In this document: in pieces, positions 8,016-15,734 of the stretch
Layout of the letters: each line of letters begins with the position of its first letter
Position numbering within the stretch: the stretch's first letter is position 1
DNA from: Helicobacter sp. 12S02232-10
GTDB taxonomy: Bacteria > Campylobacterota > Campylobacteria > Campylobacterales > Helicobacteraceae
NCBI RefSeq assembly: GCF_002272895.1
Contig: NZ_MLAQ01000002.1
Coordinates: 62,001 to 126,000, forward strand
Direction: 5' to 3'
Length of the DNA: 64,000 nucleotides
Translations under genes and position numbers: made by a program
Notes under the pieces: model-generated
Told to the model about the DNA's origin: nothing
What the model saw: only the letters and a program-made list of their open reading frames with translations
Databases searched by the model: none

Positions 8016-10118
8016 TCAGCCTTTTCTCCCCTTATAGACATTATGTTTATTGTGTCTGTCAAAATTATTTTTTATCCTCATCTTTTTTCGCGTATTTTTT
8101 CTCATTGAATTTTTTAATGTGTTGGTCAATAAAGTCTTTTGCGATATAGCAGTCTTTTCCAAATTTTTTGGCAAATTGATGTTTAGGGTTTGTGCAATCG
8201 CTTTGCAAAAATCTATTTGTTTTTGACTGGAAGGGATTTTGTTTGAGCCTTTGGCATTGTTATTCCCTTTTGATTTTTCAGATTGTTCTGATTGGGATTG
8301 ATGTTTAGTATTTGAACCTCCGCTGAATTTGATTTCATTCCCGATTTTTGAATGGATTTGTTTCATAAAATTGATATAACTTTCTTCATTTTGGGCAATT
8401 AAATCCAGTTTTTCTTCCATCTCTTTTGTGAATGCAATATCGAGTATCCAAGCATTTGTATCGTTCTTGAAAAATTCAATGACGCTCATTCCTCTTTGAG
8501 TAGGTGCGATTTCTCTTTTTTTATCTTCAATGAGTATGTATTCTCTTTTTGATAAAATAGTCGTATAAGTTGCATAGGTGCTGGGTCGCCCGATACCTTT
8601 TTTCTCTAATACTTCAATAAAATCAGATTCCAAATATCTTTTTGGAGCGTTTTTATTTAAAGCTTTGATAAAAATTTCTTTAATTGGAATTAAGTCATTG
8701 GGCTTGAGCTTGGAAATATCAAGATTTATGGGATTTTCAATACTGTTTATTTTGTTATTTGCCAGATTATTGTTGTCTTTATCGTCATCTATTTCCTGAT
8801 TGTTGCTGTCTAGTGCATTGGAATTATTTTCAAGTTTATTTTCATCGTTAGGACCAAAACCCGTATTTTTAAGAAGCTTTAAATATCCTTCGTATATAAG
8901 ATTTTTAAAAGATAATCTGAAGTCGTTCATCTTGATTTTAAAATTTAGCGTTGTATTTTCATAAACGGCGGCTTTACTTTGGGAACAAAGCGTGTTTAAA
9001 AATATCATTTTATAAAGCTCAATCTCTTTGGTTTGCGCGATATTTTCATTTTGAAGCATCGCTTTTAAATCTTCCAATTTATGCGGATGGGTAATTCTGA
9101 TGGCTTCGTGAGCTTCAGCCTGTGAGTTTTTACCTGCCTTATATTCTGTGTATTGATAAGTTTCAGGATAAAGGTTTTGATAAAAAATTTGATGGCTTTT
9201 TAAATATTCTTGAGACAGAAATTCGCTGTCAGTTCGAATGTAGGTGATTAGCCCCGCTTCAAATAATTTTTGAGCGATATCTTGGACTTCTTTGGTCGAT
9301 ATTTTAAGCTTTTTAGAGCCATCTTTGAGCAATTTTGAAGTCGTGTATGGTTTGGGCGGATTACTTTTAACTTCTTTTTTCTCAATTGAAATAAGCATTG
9401 CATTATTTACCCCGCTCAGTTTTTGAATTTCTTCTTGGGCTTCTTTAAGAGTGTTAAATTTGAATTCTTTATCTTCTGCAATTTGTTTGATAATACATTC
9501 TTGGCTGTTAATTAAAATTTTTGCTTGGATTTGATAGGTTAGTTTTTCATCTTCGCTTAAATTATCGAATGCTCTGATTTCATTTTCTCTATCTGTAATC
9601 AGGCTTAAAGCAGGTGTTTGGACTCTTCCTGCTGATAAACCTTTAATATTGAGTCTGTTTGAGATATAAGGGGAGAGAGTATAGCCAATTAGCATATCAC
9701 TAACTCTTCTTCCTAAAAATGCTTCGTAATATTTCTTATTGGTATTTTCAAACAATACTGCCTCTCTTAATCCTTTTTCTACGCCACTCTCTGTGATTTC
9801 GTGAAATTCCGCCCGATAAACCTCTTTGGCGACGTTCTTGATTTTAGAATAAAACATATAGCCGATTCCATAACCCTCTCTGTCAGGATCCGTGGCGACA
9901 TAAACTTTTTTGCCTTTACAGGCGTTGATATAACTAAAAATACTTTGTTTTTTTGAAGCGACATAATCAAAAACAGGCTTGTAGTTATTATCTGTCTCTA
10001 TATTTTTAAGTTCCATAAAATGACCGATAGTGGCAAATACTCTCGCTCCTGTAAAACCTGCTATTTTTTTGACTTTATTGGGGGATTCGATGATGATCAC
10101 GCTGTCTTTAGAGTTCAT
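8016..10118 (-). CDS. topA: Type IA DNA topoisomerase (element-borne TopA-like), 700 aa, C-terminus frameshifted
   Basis: The start is the ATG of MNSKDSVIIIESPNKVKKI, with AAAGGAATCAAA in front. The TOPRIM domain has the E of IIIESP and DPD in ATDPDREGYGIG (about 75-85). The active-site tyrosine is in LITYIRTDSEFL (about 293), and EKKGIGRPSTYATY follows at about 540. It relaxes negative supercoils by cutting one strand, probably during transfer. No C-terminal four-Cys zinc fingers are present, as in other element-borne TopA proteins. The last 45 residues are a frameshifted tail. After LNINLPK the +1 frame gives KFGKDCYIAKDF and IDQHIKKFNEKKYAKK, ending at 8065, the kind of C-terminus expected here. 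The break is in a six-A run at 8164-8169. Confidence 0.9.
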   Translation of the reverse strand: MNSKDSVIIIESPNKVKKIAGFTGARVFATIGHFMELKNIETDNNYKPVFDYVASKKQSIFSYINACKGKKVYVATDPDREGYGIGYMFYSKIKNVAKEVYRAEFHEITESGVEKGLREAVLFENTNKKYYEAFLGRRVSDMLIGYTLSPYISNRLNIKGLSAGRVQTPALSLITDRENEIRAFDNLSEDEKLTYQIQAKILINSQECIIKQIAEDKEFKFNTLKEAQEEIQKLSGVNNAMLISIEKKEVKSNPPKPYTTSKLLKDGSKKLKISTKEVQDIAQKLFEAGLITYIRTDSEFLSQEYLKSHQIFYQNLYPETYQYTEYKAGKNSQAEAHEAIRITHPHKLEDLKAMLQNENIAQTKEIELYKMIFLNTLCSQSKAAVYENTTLNFKIKMNDFRLSFKNLIYEGYLKLLKNTGFGPNDENKLENNSNALDSNNQEIDDDKDNNNLANNKINSIENPINLDISKLKPNDLIPIKEIFIKALNKNAPKRYLESDFIEVLEKKGIGRPSTYATYTTILSKREYILIEDKKREIAPTQRGMSVIEFFKNDTNAWILDIAFTKEMEEKLDLIAQNEESYINFMKQIHSKIGNEIKFSGGSNTKHQSQSEQSEKSKGNNNAKGSNKIPSSQKQIDFCKAIAQTLNINLPKNLEKTAISQKTLLTNTLKNSMRKNTRKKMRIKNNFDRHNKHNVYKGRKG

Positions 10119-10152
10119 TTTGATTCCTTTATATTTATATAAGTTTTGAAAA

Positions 10153-10293
10153 TCATCTGTTTTCCTTTGTATGTTGGGATTTGTCATTAGATTTAAAAGT
10201 CGTTTTAAAAGGTCTTTTATTGCGTTTAAAAAGTCTGAAAATCATCTTTAAAATCTTAATAATCCTAAAAGCGATAAAATATTCTCTTTTCAT
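10153..10293 (-). CDS. Small basic hypothetical protein, 46 aa
   Basis: An ATG preceded by AATAAAGGAAAAAATAAA opens a 46-codon frame (MKREYFIAFRIIKILKMIFR, then a Lys/Arg/Ser-rich tail). It lies between virD4 and the topA-like gene, leftward like both. It is strongly basic with a hydrophobic N-terminal half, so it may touch membrane or nucleic acid. The good ribosome binding site and operon position support it; no homologue is recognised. Confidence 0.5.
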   Translation of the reverse strand: MKREYFIAFRIIKILKMIFRLFKRNKRPFKTTFKSNDKSQHTKENR

Positions 10294-10322
10294 TTTATTT
10301 TTTCCTTTATTGTTTCTCTACT

Positions 10323-13010
10323 TTAGGCATCTTTCGTATTGTCTGGATTGTTTTGTTTGGATTCTTCAGAAGCAAAATTATCTTGATGTATATCTGTCTG
10401 ATGGGAGGTATCGGAATTTTGGGTTTCTTCTGGAGTATTTTTAAAAATCACAGCGACATCGAGTTTGTGTTTTGTTGCATCAAGATAGGCTTTTTCTTGT
10501 TTGATTTTAGCAAGCAGTGTATTTGGCATTGCATCAGCGGAATTGGGCGGATAAAAGACAATATTGAGGATATTGTCCGTGATTTTTAAACTATATTCTT
10601 TTTTATCGGTATTGCTAAAATCGAATGCCTCTGCTTGTGTCAAGGCAATGAGTTTTTGGTATTCCCTTTCTTCTGATTTTGCCTCCTTGATCGCTTCTTC
10701 TTTATTTTTTGTTTGCTGTTGGGCTTGTTCTTTTTTAAATTGTTCTAATTGAGCTTGCAAAAATGCTTCTTCTGAAGAGATTTGACTTGAATGGCTATTT
10801 GGATCAGATAGGTTATTTTGGAGATTTATCTGCTCTTTGATATCTGAATGATCTTTTGTTTGATTATTGTTTTGTTTTGGTGGTTTTATTTCCTTCGCTT
10901 CATCCAAAATTTGTTTTTTTCTGTTTATTTCGCTTTTGTTTTCGCCTGCGCTTACACTACTGCCATTATTGTTGCCAGCTTCTGCATTGCCGCTATTTTT
11001 TTCTGTCTGATTTTGCCTTTGTGTTATTTGCCCTTCTTGATTTTCTTGAATAGATTTTAATTTCCAATTGAGCCTGCTCATCAGTGTTTTTGATTTGAAA
11101 TAAAAGTTTGCTTTGAGTTTGAGGGGTTTTGCTTTATGTCCGCTGGTAAGCACAATAATCTCATCTTCACCAATATTCATTATGTCTTGTTGGCTGACTA
11201 AATCCCAACCCTCTTTAGAGATGGAGCTTGTGCCCCCAAAGATTAATGCCCCGTCTTTAGTGGATTCATTCCGAGATTTGCGCGTGTATTTGCCAATTTC
11301 TTCAGAGAGCATTTTTGCATAATCAACATCATCATTTTTAAAAATCACTTTGTAAGCAACAGTGGCATTGATAATTTTTGCATCCTCTTTGGAGTAGTAT
11401 TTTTCAATCAATGCGTTGCTTTGGGTAATATAAAGTCCCACAATGCCATAACTACGGCAAAGTGCGGGCATTTCAAGCAAAAATTGCAATTTGCCAAATC
11501 GGACAAATTCATCCAAGATAAAATAAATTCGTTCATTGGGGTCTTTGCTCTCCTTGGTAAGAAGATTTTTAGCGATGGATTCAAGCAGGATTCGAATTAA
11601 AGGAGCAAGCGTGTCAATATCGGTTTGAGCAATTTTGATATAAAGCGTGATATTTTCTTTTCTTAAATCCTCATATTCAAAGCTCATTGCAGATGTAGCT
11701 TCTCTGACTTGATAACTAGTAAAGACTTGCATAAATCTTCCAAAAACCGATTTGATTGAAGCAAATTCATTAGGATTGGCATTTGCCCATCTTCTGGCAT
11801 CATTGCGAATGATTTGATCAAGCAGTTCGCTATCGTTGGAATTGGCATTATTTTCAGTGCTGTTTTTGTCATCATTATTGTTATAATTTTTAGGATTATT
11901 TGCATCTAAATAGACTTGGTCGGCGACTTGGCGATAAAATAGATTTTCTACATCAGCATCTAAATTGATAACTTTTTGCCCGTTTTCTAAAATAAAATCC
12001 CCATTTTCATCTGTTTTGTAAAGTTCTTTATAATAGGGGCTATCAGGATGAATAAGGGGGCGATAATCTTTAATGGGAGCAGTTGCAATTTCAAAAAAGC
12101 TGGATTCATTTTTAGTGCATAAATCATATAGGGCATAAAAAATAAAGAGATTTTTGGCTTGTTGTGTCCAATGTGGGTCTTTTGAGTCATTATCGGCAAA
12201 AATTGTATTGGCAACTTCATCTACAAGCCGTCTTTTTCTGTTAAAATCAAGTTTTGAAACAATACGTTTATCAAATGGATTGAATTTTAAAGAGTTGTCA
12301 TTGCCCAACGGATTAAATACAAAAACCTTGTTTTTGAGCGCTTGTTGGCGATAGCCTGCTGTAAGATCGCATAGTTCGCCTTTAATGTCTAAGATAATGC
12401 AGCTTGTTTTTAAAGATAAAAGATTTGGAATGGCTACCGCAGCAGTTTTACCGCTTCCGGGAGGCGCGACAATTAGTGTGCATAACGGAGCATCATAACA
12501 AACTTCTTTTTTAACTCCAAGTTCAGAATAAAGCCCGAGTATAAAACCTTTTCCGAAGTTTATTTTCATCGGATTGATGACTTTTCTTCCCAATTTAAAA
12601 AGATTGATAAATCGCAGAAAAAATACTTTGGGTTTTAAAAGATTTAATGGATTGAGAAATAAAAAAATATCTTTAATAAATTTAAAAGGATTATAGGTAT
12701 AGCGTTCTATATCTTTTCTGCTTGCCCATCTGGCTTTGCCGTGCGTGGTAAGATTGCTTTTATTTGTTGTGAGATAAACTATACTGATAAAGGGTGTAAA
12801 AGCTATCAAAGCGCTCAGATAAACTTCTTTTTTAAAGCTTGGATAATTTGGTAGATTTTCTAAAATAAGCTTTGTAAAATCATAGGCTTGGTTAAAATTT
12901 TTCAGATCAAATAAAAGCATATTTGTGCCCAAAAATAATGGTAGAATCATTACGATGCCTAATAAAAAGAAATAAGGCTTATATTTTGGATTATTGATAA
13001 GATTTAGCAT
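10323..13010 (-). CDS. virD4: VirD4-family type IV coupling protein, 895 aa
   Basis: The T4SS coupling ATPase brings the relaxase-DNA complex or protein substrates to the channel at the inner membrane. Two membrane segments lie in the first 75 residues (YFFLLGIVMILPLFLG and LSALIAFTPFISIVYL). HGKARWASRKDI is the usual VirD4 entry motif. Walker A is VAPPGSGKTAAVAIPNLL (about 180-197) and Walker B is IYFILDEFVRFGKL (about 492). ITQSNALIEKYY and EEIGKYTRKSR follow. Residues about 650-895 are a long Q/N/E-rich extension that may serve in substrate recruitment. AGGAGACTAATC precedes the ATG, two bases after the MobC-like stop, so the two are coupled. Confidence 0.95.
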   Translation of the reverse strand: MLNLINNPKYKPYFFLLGIVMILPLFLGTNMLLFDLKNFNQAYDFTKLILENLPNYPSFKKEVYLSALIAFTPFISIVYLTTNKSNLTTHGKARWASRKDIERYTYNPFKFIKDIFLFLNPLNLLKPKVFFLRFINLFKLGRKVINPMKINFGKGFILGLYSELGVKKEVCYDAPLCTLIVAPPGSGKTAAVAIPNLLSLKTSCIILDIKGELCDLTAGYRQQALKNKVFVFNPLGNDNSLKFNPFDKRIVSKLDFNRKRRLVDEVANTIFADNDSKDPHWTQQAKNLFIFYALYDLCTKNESSFFEIATAPIKDYRPLIHPDSPYYKELYKTDENGDFILENGQKVINLDADVENLFYRQVADQVYLDANNPKNYNNNDDKNSTENNANSNDSELLDQIIRNDARRWANANPNEFASIKSVFGRFMQVFTSYQVREATSAMSFEYEDLRKENITLYIKIAQTDIDTLAPLIRILLESIAKNLLTKESKDPNERIYFILDEFVRFGKLQFLLEMPALCRSYGIVGLYITQSNALIEKYYSKEDAKIINATVAYKVIFKNDDVDYAKMLSEEIGKYTRKSRNESTKDGALIFGGTSSISKEGWDLVSQQDIMNIGEDEIIVLTSGHKAKPLKLKANFYFKSKTLMSRLNWKLKSIQENQEGQITQRQNQTEKNSGNAEAGNNNGSSVSAGENKSEINRKKQILDEAKEIKPPKQNNNQTKDHSDIKEQINLQNNLSDPNSHSSQISSEEAFLQAQLEQFKKEQAQQQTKNKEEAIKEAKSEEREYQKLIALTQAEAFDFSNTDKKEYSLKITDNILNIVFYPPNSADAMPNTLLAKIKQEKAYLDATKHKLDVAVIFKNTPEETQNSDTSHQTDIHQDNFASEESKQNNPDNTKDA

Positions 13011-13012
13011 GA

Positions 13013-13648
13013 TTAGTCTCCTGTCGGTTTTTCTATATTTTCTTGTTTTATAAGCATAATCAAATCCTCTTGAGTTTGAAAATCTAAGTCGGTTAATTTA
13101 CCCTCCGCATTGCCTTCCTTGATTTTTGCCATCTCTTTTTTATATCTTTGTTGATAGATTTTGATACGATTTTGGATTTGTTTATACTTTTTATTGTCAA
13201 TTTCGAGATAAAGCAGAAATTCAAGCGTCAATAATCTCAACTCTTGCAATGCGATTCTTGTGACTATAAGCTCATCGGCAATATTTTTTAAAAACACATT
13301 GTCAATTCGGCTTGTTTCTAAGAATTTATCAAGATTAAGGTTGTAAGCAATTTGATTGAGATTGGAAAATGTAGTGTTCAAGTCTGTATAAAATTTTTGA
13401 TTAAGATTTGTAAGGGCGGTAATTTTTGCGATTCCAAGTGCATTTTGCGAACCTTTTTCTTTCAAAAGAGTTTCTAAAAATTTTGTCATCGTAAGATTTT
13501 TTTCTTTTGATTTGTCTTTAAGATTTTTATAGCTTTCTAAATCTAGAATAAAATTGGTTCGTTTTCCTGAGACCGATTTGGAAATCTTGCCTTGATGATG
13601 GCGAGGCTCTTTAATATGATTTTGATTATTTTTTGTTTTAATTTCCAT
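13013..13648 (-). CDS. MobC-like ribbon-helix-helix relaxosome accessory protein, 211 aa
   Basis: Residues about 28-65 (KRTNFILDLESYKNLKDKSK, then LTMTKFLETLLKEKG) read as a ribbon-helix-helix DNA-binding unit. The motif FSNLNQIAYNLNLDKF at about 95-110 matches the 'NLNQIA..LN' signature of MobC-type mobilisation proteins, which help the relaxase melt the transfer origin. The C-terminal half is a basic coiled coil. AAAGGAAACAAG precedes the ATG. The stop is two bases before virD4, so relaxosome and coupling protein are co-expressed. The relaxase itself is not in the window. MobC is the best fit from these two features; no alignment was run. Confidence 0.65.
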   Translation of the reverse strand: MEIKTKNNQNHIKEPRHHQGKISKSVSGKRTNFILDLESYKNLKDKSKEKNLTMTKFLETLLKEKGSQNALGIAKITALTNLNQKFYTDLNTTFSNLNQIAYNLNLDKFLETSRIDNVFLKNIADELIVTRIALQELRLLTLEFLLYLEIDNKKYKQIQNRIKIYQQRYKKEMAKIKEGNAEGKLTDLDFQTQEDLIMLIKQENIEKPTGD

Positions 13649-13704
13649 CTTGTTTCCTTTAACTGATCAAATTAATTCATTTTTATTTGAATCTGGTTGA
13701 ATTT

Positions 13705-14655
13705 TTAAATAGTCATCTTCTTGTTCAAATATCTTTTTAAATCTTTTTTCACATCCAAAACATTTTCAATGACGCGTTCATTGCCGATTTTTTTAATCTG
13801 AATAATATAATCTATTCCACTGATAAAAAAATCAAGCAGTGCTTCGCTGTCAATATCTTTTCCACTTCCCATTTTTACATTCAGACCAATCGCAAATATG
13901 GCATCTTGAACGCTATTGCTATGAAGCGTTGAAATCATCCCGCTATGCCCCGTATTGGCAAGTCTTAAAAATAAAGATACGTTTCTTGTGTCGATTTCGC
14001 CAAGTAAAACCCTTTGAGGCGACATACGCATCGCATCATTCAATGCTTTTTCGTAGCTATAGTTTGCATCTTCATTTTTGCCCACGACAATAGAAACCAA
14101 ATTGGGATTTTTGAGATGTAATTCAGGGCTGTCTTCTATGGTAATCACTCGCTCATCAATGGGTATTTCTTCAACTAAACAATTGACAAAGCTAGTCTTC
14201 CCACTAGCGGTCCCCCCGCTCACTAAAATATTTTTACCTTGATTGGCAAGTTGCAAAATATCGTTGTAACTGATATTTTTTTCGATTACTTTTTTCCCCA
14301 AACTAAAAGCTTCAATACTGAATTTGTTTGTATTTGGCACACGAATGCAAACAGCAATTTTATTATTGGCTGTAATGCTTGGGTGCAGGGCATTTACCCG
14401 ATATCTGGTATTTGGAATAGAGCAAGAGAGATGTGGGACAGAAACATTAAAATAAAGATTCCTATAAGTAGCCAGTTGTTCGCAAAAATGTATTAAAAAA
14501 TTTTCATCAAATTCTGGGCATTCTATTTTTTCATACTCACTACCTTTTGTTAAATACATTTCTTTTTGGTCATTAAAGATGATTTCATTAATATCTTTTT
14601 CTAAATATGGTTGAAGCTTATCAACCAGCACGCTTAAGATTTTAGAAACGCCCAT
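13705..14655 (-). CDS. virB11: VirB11-family traffic ATPase, 316 aa
   Basis: The hexameric cytoplasmic ATPase works with VirB4 in pilus assembly and with VirD4 in transport. The N-terminal domain includes INEIIFNDQKEMYL. Walker A is LVSGGTASGKTSFVNCLV (about 146-163), the Asp box is VITIEDSPELHL, and Walker B with the His box is PQRVLLGEIDTRNVSLFLRL then NTGHSGMISTLHSNS. The length is normal for the family. AAAGGATAAAGTT precedes the ATG. It is separated from virB10 by the nuclease-like/Cys-rich block and two very small genes, as hypotheticals often intervene here in Helicobacter elements. Confidence 0.95.
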   Translation of the reverse strand: MGVSKILSVLVDKLQPYLEKDINEIIFNDQKEMYLTKGSEYEKIECPEFDENFLIHFCEQLATYRNLYFNVSVPHLSCSIPNTRYRVNALHPSITANNKIAVCIRVPNTNKFSIEAFSLGKKVIEKNISYNDILQLANQGKNILVSGGTASGKTSFVNCLVEEIPIDERVITIEDSPELHLKNPNLVSIVVGKNEDANYSYEKALNDAMRMSPQRVLLGEIDTRNVSLFLRLANTGHSGMISTLHSNSVQDAIFAIGLNVKMGSGKDIDSEALLDFFISGIDYIIQIKKIGNERVIENVLDVKKDLKRYLNKKMTI

Positions 14656-14686
14656 AACTTTATCCTTTTGGCTTATTGTTAACTTA

Positions 14687-14998
14687 TTACCCTATGTTAT
14701 GAGGGCTTTTATTTTTGGAACCGTTAATTTGTTCTTGGAGTCTTTGAAATGTCTTGATTTTAGCTTCAAGGGTTTTTTTGATATTTTTTATATCTTTCTC
14801 TAGCCTGTGATAATCTTTTAATAGCTTTGCATTTGGTAGGGTTGTTTGTTCTAAAATATTGTCGATGATTGTGAGCTTTACTTCTTGTGCGTTGTTTTCC
14901 ATTTGGTCTCCTTGATTTGGATTTGATTTTCTCTCCATTTTTTTATTGCTATCACTGATTTGTGTCCTTTTGCCTATTTCTATTGTTTCTGTTTCCAT
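14687..14998 (-). CDS. Small coiled-coil hypothetical protein, 103 aa (or 71 aa from an internal start)
   Basis: Two starts are credible: METETIEIGKRT with AAAAGGATAAAA, and an internal MENNAQEVKLT with AAGGAGACCAA, which is the stronger site. Only the part from MENNAQ onward looks globular (VKLTIIDNILEQTTLPNAK), followed by a coiled coil (YHRLEKDIKNIKKTLEAKIK). No membrane segment or motif was recognised. It lies between the nuclease-like gene and virB11 and is probably a T4SS accessory or chaperone-type protein, which is inferred from position alone. Confidence 0.6.
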   Translation of the reverse strand: METETIEIGKRTQISDSNKKMERKSNPNQGDQMENNAQEVKLTIIDNILEQTTLPNAKLLKDYHRLEKDIKNIKKTLEAKIKTFQRLQEQINGSKNKSPHNIG

Positions 14999-15000
14999 TT

Positions 15001-15069
15001 TTATCCTTTTATTTGAGATTGCAAAGATTTAAAATTCAATTTTGTTTTAGTTGCTTTTAATGCCTCCAT
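15001..15069 (-). CDS. Possible 22-aa peptide with a strong ribosome binding site
   Basis: TAAGGAGGCGAT is one of the best Shine-Dalgarno matches in the element. It precedes an ATG that opens only 22 codons (MEALKATKTKLNF..., Lys-rich), ending at the ribosome binding site of the 103-aa gene. It may be a coupling leader or a real micro-protein. Confidence 0.4.
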   Translation of the reverse strand: MEALKATKTKLNFKSLQSQIKG

Positions 15070-15078
15070 ATCGCCTCC

Positions 15079-15720
15079 TTACATTTCAAAGTCATTAGAC
15101 TTGGTTTTCTTATTAGATTGATGTTGCTTGATATCTTTTTTATCCTCTTGATTGAACTTAACATTAGACTTTAGGACCAATTGTGAAACTATCGATAACT
15201 CATTTGTTTGGGCTATTTTTTCATAATGCTCTGCCACCAAAGGATTTTTAAATTGCATTGGCTCATTAAGATTTCTGTCGGAATAAAATGTTATAATCAC
15301 ACTATCAAAAGGGAATAGTGGCGTATTCGAGTGACCCTCCCTTTTGAGTTTATCTACTATTGTTCTAAATCTCGCTCCATCTTGATTTTCCCATTCATAG
15401 ATTTTTGCCCCATTTTTTTCAATAAAAGGTTCTTTAAATATTTCAGTGTATTTTCTTAGAGAACGCCCTAAATTAAGGAGCTCATCAATTACTATAAAAC
15501 CATTTGAGTTTTTATCTAAATGCAATTTGATATGCTCTGCTCCAAGTCCTTTGTCTGTTTTAAAATTGTGGTAACCTTTAATATACATTGCAATCGATTT
15601 AATAAGCATATCTTCAATTAACTCAATTAACTCAATATTAATTTGTATAGGGGTTACTTTCTTCTCATTAAAGGTTACGTTATAAATCCCTGTTTGTTCT
15701 TTTTGATTAGTTTTATTCAT
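15079..15720 (-). CDS. Putative BECR-fold (barnase/EndoU/colicin E5-like) endoribonuclease, 213 aa
   Basis: The start is MNKTNQKEQTG, with AAAGGAGAGAGGACAG in front; the longer reading merely overlaps the previous gene. The core, about 50-150, runs GLGAEHIKLHLDKNSNGFIV, IDELLNLGRSLRKY, KIYEWENQDGARFRTIVDKL, and SVIITFYSDRN. The arrangement GxxHIxxHL, a helix, a Y-E-W strand, R-x-R and a final TFYSxR strand is that of the barnase/colicin E5-type nucleases found in Campylobacterota mobile elements. H at GAEHI, H at KLHL and the arginines are plausible catalytic residues. It has no signal peptide. It could be a transferred toxin, an addiction toxin or a phage-derived module. No obvious immunity gene was recognised. 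The family call is by pattern, not alignment. Confidence 0.55.
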   Translation of the reverse strand: MNKTNQKEQTGIYNVTFNEKKVTPIQINIELIELIEDMLIKSIAMYIKGYHNFKTDKGLGAEHIKLHLDKNSNGFIVIDELLNLGRSLRKYTEIFKEPFIEKNGAKIYEWENQDGARFRTIVDKLKREGHSNTPLFPFDSVIITFYSDRNLNEPMQFKNPLVAEHYEKIAQTNELSIVSQLVLKSNVKFNQEDKKDIKQHQSNKKTKSNDFEM

Positions 15721-15734
15721 CTGTCCTCTCTCCT

